Positions 5,360 to 6,673 of a stretch of DNA of 6,673 bases are shown one piece after another; the first letter of the stretch is position 1, and each line of letters begins with the position of its first letter. The notes under the pieces were generated by a model. It ran no database searches. It had not been told where the DNA came from and saw nothing but the letters and a program-made list of their open reading frames with translations. The DNA is from Nanobdellota archaeon (GTDB taxonomy: Archaea > Nanobdellota > Nanobdellia > Woesearchaeales > BS150m-G63). Made by a program: the position numbers and the translations under genes. The stretch covers positions 1 through 6,673 of the forward strand of contig JAGLOT010000035.1 of the NCBI GenBank assembly GCA_023137655.1, read 5' to 3'.

Positions 5360-5404
5360 CTACATTTCTTGTAGTCCCTTGAAGCGATTACATCTCCTGT
5401 AATC
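5359..5404. terminator. Two tandem hairpins between convergent hef and htpX
   Basis: ACTACA (5359-5364) pairs with TGTAGT (5370-5375) across 5 bases, and GATTACA (5386-5392) pairs with TGTAATC (5398-5404) across 5 bases. The first begins on the last base of the hef stop codon and the second spans the htpX stop codon. Being symmetrical, each could stop or protect transcripts from both sides. T-rich stretches are weak on the plus strand; on the minus strand a TTATTTTTC tract follows the first hairpin. Confidence 0.5.
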
Positions 5405-6281
5405 TCTTTATTCTCTCTTCAATAGGTGGATGTGTTGCAAACATCTTTGTAACAAAACTTTTCTTTTTCCTAAATGGTGTAGAAATAAACAAATGAGCAG
5501 TTGCCTTATTTGCCTTATCAACCAGTGGGTCGGGGTCTGCTTTAATTTTCTTCAGGGCATTTGCTAAACCTACTGGATATCTTGTTAATATTGCCGCATT
5601 TGCATCTGCCATATATTCTCTTTTCCTACTTATGGCAAATCTAATCATCTGACCAATTATAGGAGTTAATATTGCAAGTGCTAAACCAATTACAATAATT
5701 ATAATTGTACCATTACCATTATTTCTCCTTCTAATCCTGCCCCAAAGAAAACTTCTTAAAATAAAATCACTAATTAATGTTACTACGCCAACTAGAACTG
5801 TAGTAAGCATCATAAATCTAATGTCATAATTTTTAACGTGAGACATTTCATGGGCTACAACACCTTCTAATTCTTGCCTATTTAATTTATCCAATAAACC
5901 AGTTGTAACAACTATTGCTGCATGTTCTGGATCCTTACCTGTTGCAAATGCATTTAATGCAGTATCCTTAATAACATATGATTTTGGTGCTGGTATTCCT
6001 GCTGCAACAGCTAATCCTTCAACTGTATGAAATAAATGTGGATAATCTTTTTTTAGAACTGGCCTTGCCCCAGTCATAGATAATATCATTTTATTGCCAG
6101 ACTTAAAAACAATTAGTGTATAAATTAAGGCAGTGATAAGTGATAGACTTATTCCAAAAATAAAACTATCATATACAAATCCAACCACAGCTCCAAGAAC
6201 TCCAATAATTATAATAAAAGAAAAAATCAGAACAATAGACTTAATCTTATTGTTCCTAACCTCATCAAAATGTACTCTCAT
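5388..6281 (-). CDS. htpX: HtpX-like membrane zinc metalloprotease (M48)
   Basis: HtpX-type proteases degrade misfolded membrane proteins with an active site facing the cytoplasm. The 297 residues are full length for the family. Seen: two N-terminal helices (about 13-35 and 39-58), the M48 lead-in MTGARPV (69-75) and NAFATG (110-115), the zinc motif HEMSH (144-148), a third and fourth helix (about 157-177 and 192-213), KREYMADANAA (220-230) in which Glu222 is the expected third zinc ligand, and ATHPPIEERI (282-291) near the C-terminus. The start at 6281 gives the normal HtpX N-terminus. It lies 5 bases after the lemA stop, with no Shine-Dalgarno nearer than a weak AAGGTT about 14 bases upstream, so it is probably translated by coupling to lemA. 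LemA and HtpX are frequent operon partners, which supports both calls. Confidence 0.95.
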   Translation of the reverse strand: MRVHFDEVRNNKIKSIVLIFSFIIIIGVLGAVVGFVYDSFIFGISLSLITALIYTLIVFKSGNKMILSMTGARPVLKKDYPHLFHTVEGLAVAAGIPAPKSYVIKDTALNAFATGKDPEHAAIVVTTGLLDKLNRQELEGVVAHEMSHVKNYDIRFMMLTTVLVGVVTLISDFILRSFLWGRIRRRNNGNGTIIIIVIGLALAILTPIIGQMIRFAISRKREYMADANAAILTRYPVGLANALKKIKADPDPLVDKANKATAHLFISTPFRKKKSFVTKMFATHPPIEERIKRLQEM

Positions 6282-6286
6282 ATTGA

Positions 6287-6673
6287 TTAAAATTTAACCT
6301 TAACGTTTTTCCTTTCTTCTGCTGTTGCTTTGAATAAACTTCCTTGATTGAAATTTAATATTCCTGCAAAAACATTGTTTGGAAATAATTGTATTTTAGT
6401 GTTAAATCTTGTTGTTATGTCATTGTAATGTTGTCTTGCATAACTAATCTTATTTTCTGTTCCAGTTATTTCTTCTTGTAATTGTAAGAAACTTTCATTT
6501 GCTTGTAATTTAGGATAATTTTCAGTAACAGCAAATAATGACTTCAAAGTACTTGATAACATATTTGATGCCTTAGCTTGTTTATCTATACTGCCACCTT
6601 TCATAACAGCAGCTCTTGCCTTAGTTACATTTTCAAGAACTCCTTTTTCATGTTTCATATAACCTTTAACAGT
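6287..6673 (-). CDS. lemA: LemA family protein, C-terminal part (truncated by window edge)
   Basis: The visible 128 residues are the conserved body of LemA, a small membrane-anchored helical-bundle protein of uncertain role that often accompanies HtpX. Seen: TVKGY followed by HEKGVLENVTKARAA (the first conserved helix), LFAVTENYPKLQANESF, EEITGTENKISYARQHYNDITTRFN, and FPNNVFAGILNF near the end. The reading frame runs through the window edge. The Met at 6658 is internal (TVKGYM), so the true start and the usual N-terminal transmembrane anchor lie outside. The frame is intact. It is the upstream gene of the lemA-htpX operon, and the promoter is beyond the window. Confidence 0.93.
   Translation of the reverse strand, partial: TVKGYMKHEKGVLENVTKARAAVMKGGSIDKQAKASNMLSSTLKSLFAVTENYPKLQANESFLQLQEEITGTENKISYARQHYNDITTRFNTKIQLFPNNVFAGILNFNQGSLFKATAEERKNVKVKF

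Overview
The window looks like chromosomal DNA from an AT-rich archaeon. It has the archaeal FANCM-like helicase-nuclease Hef, TATA boxes centred about 26 bases before four start codons (the spacing expected for leaderless transcripts), and archaeal-type TraB, PRC-barrel and site-2 protease genes. The compact gene set with HtpX/LemA would suit a DPANN lineage (Woesearchaeota/Pacearchaeota-like), but that placement is inference; no rRNA or other marker is present. TAA, TGA and TAG all end genes, so the standard code fits.

Layout: 1-331 (minus) is the N-terminal part of a sugar-phosphate nucleotidyltransferase, cut by the window edge. 332-530 is an AT-rich gap with its promoter and short repeats. 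531-797 (minus) is a small PRC-barrel protein with a strong Shine-Dalgarno. 798-1085 holds divergent promoters, two related palindromes and the left copy of a ~110-base repeat. 1086-1802 (plus) is a short, soluble TraB/PrgY-family protein. 1803-1942 holds the right, inverted copy of the repeat and the next promoter. 1943-3063 (plus) is a two-gene operon: an M50 site-2 protease and a four-helix membrane protein whose start overlaps the protease stop (ATGA). 3146-5359 (plus) is Hef. 5388-6673 (minus) is a LemA-HtpX operon that converges on hef; LemA is cut at its N-terminus by the window edge.

Three genes belong to metalloprotease or metalloprotease-like families (TraB, M50 S2P, M48 HtpX), two with membrane partners or neighbours (the S2P companion, LemA). 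The neighbourhood therefore leans towards membrane proteostasis, interrupted by a DNA-repair gene. No mobile element with a transposase, CRISPR array, tRNA or rRNA is visible.

The least ordinary part is 860-1942. The traB gene, with its own promoter, lies between two inverted copies of a repeat that share a 39-base identical core. Palindromes or inverted repeats overlap the BRE/TATA region of all three promoters there (PRC-barrel, traB, S2P). A MITE-like repeat pair and shared operators are competing, untested explanations.
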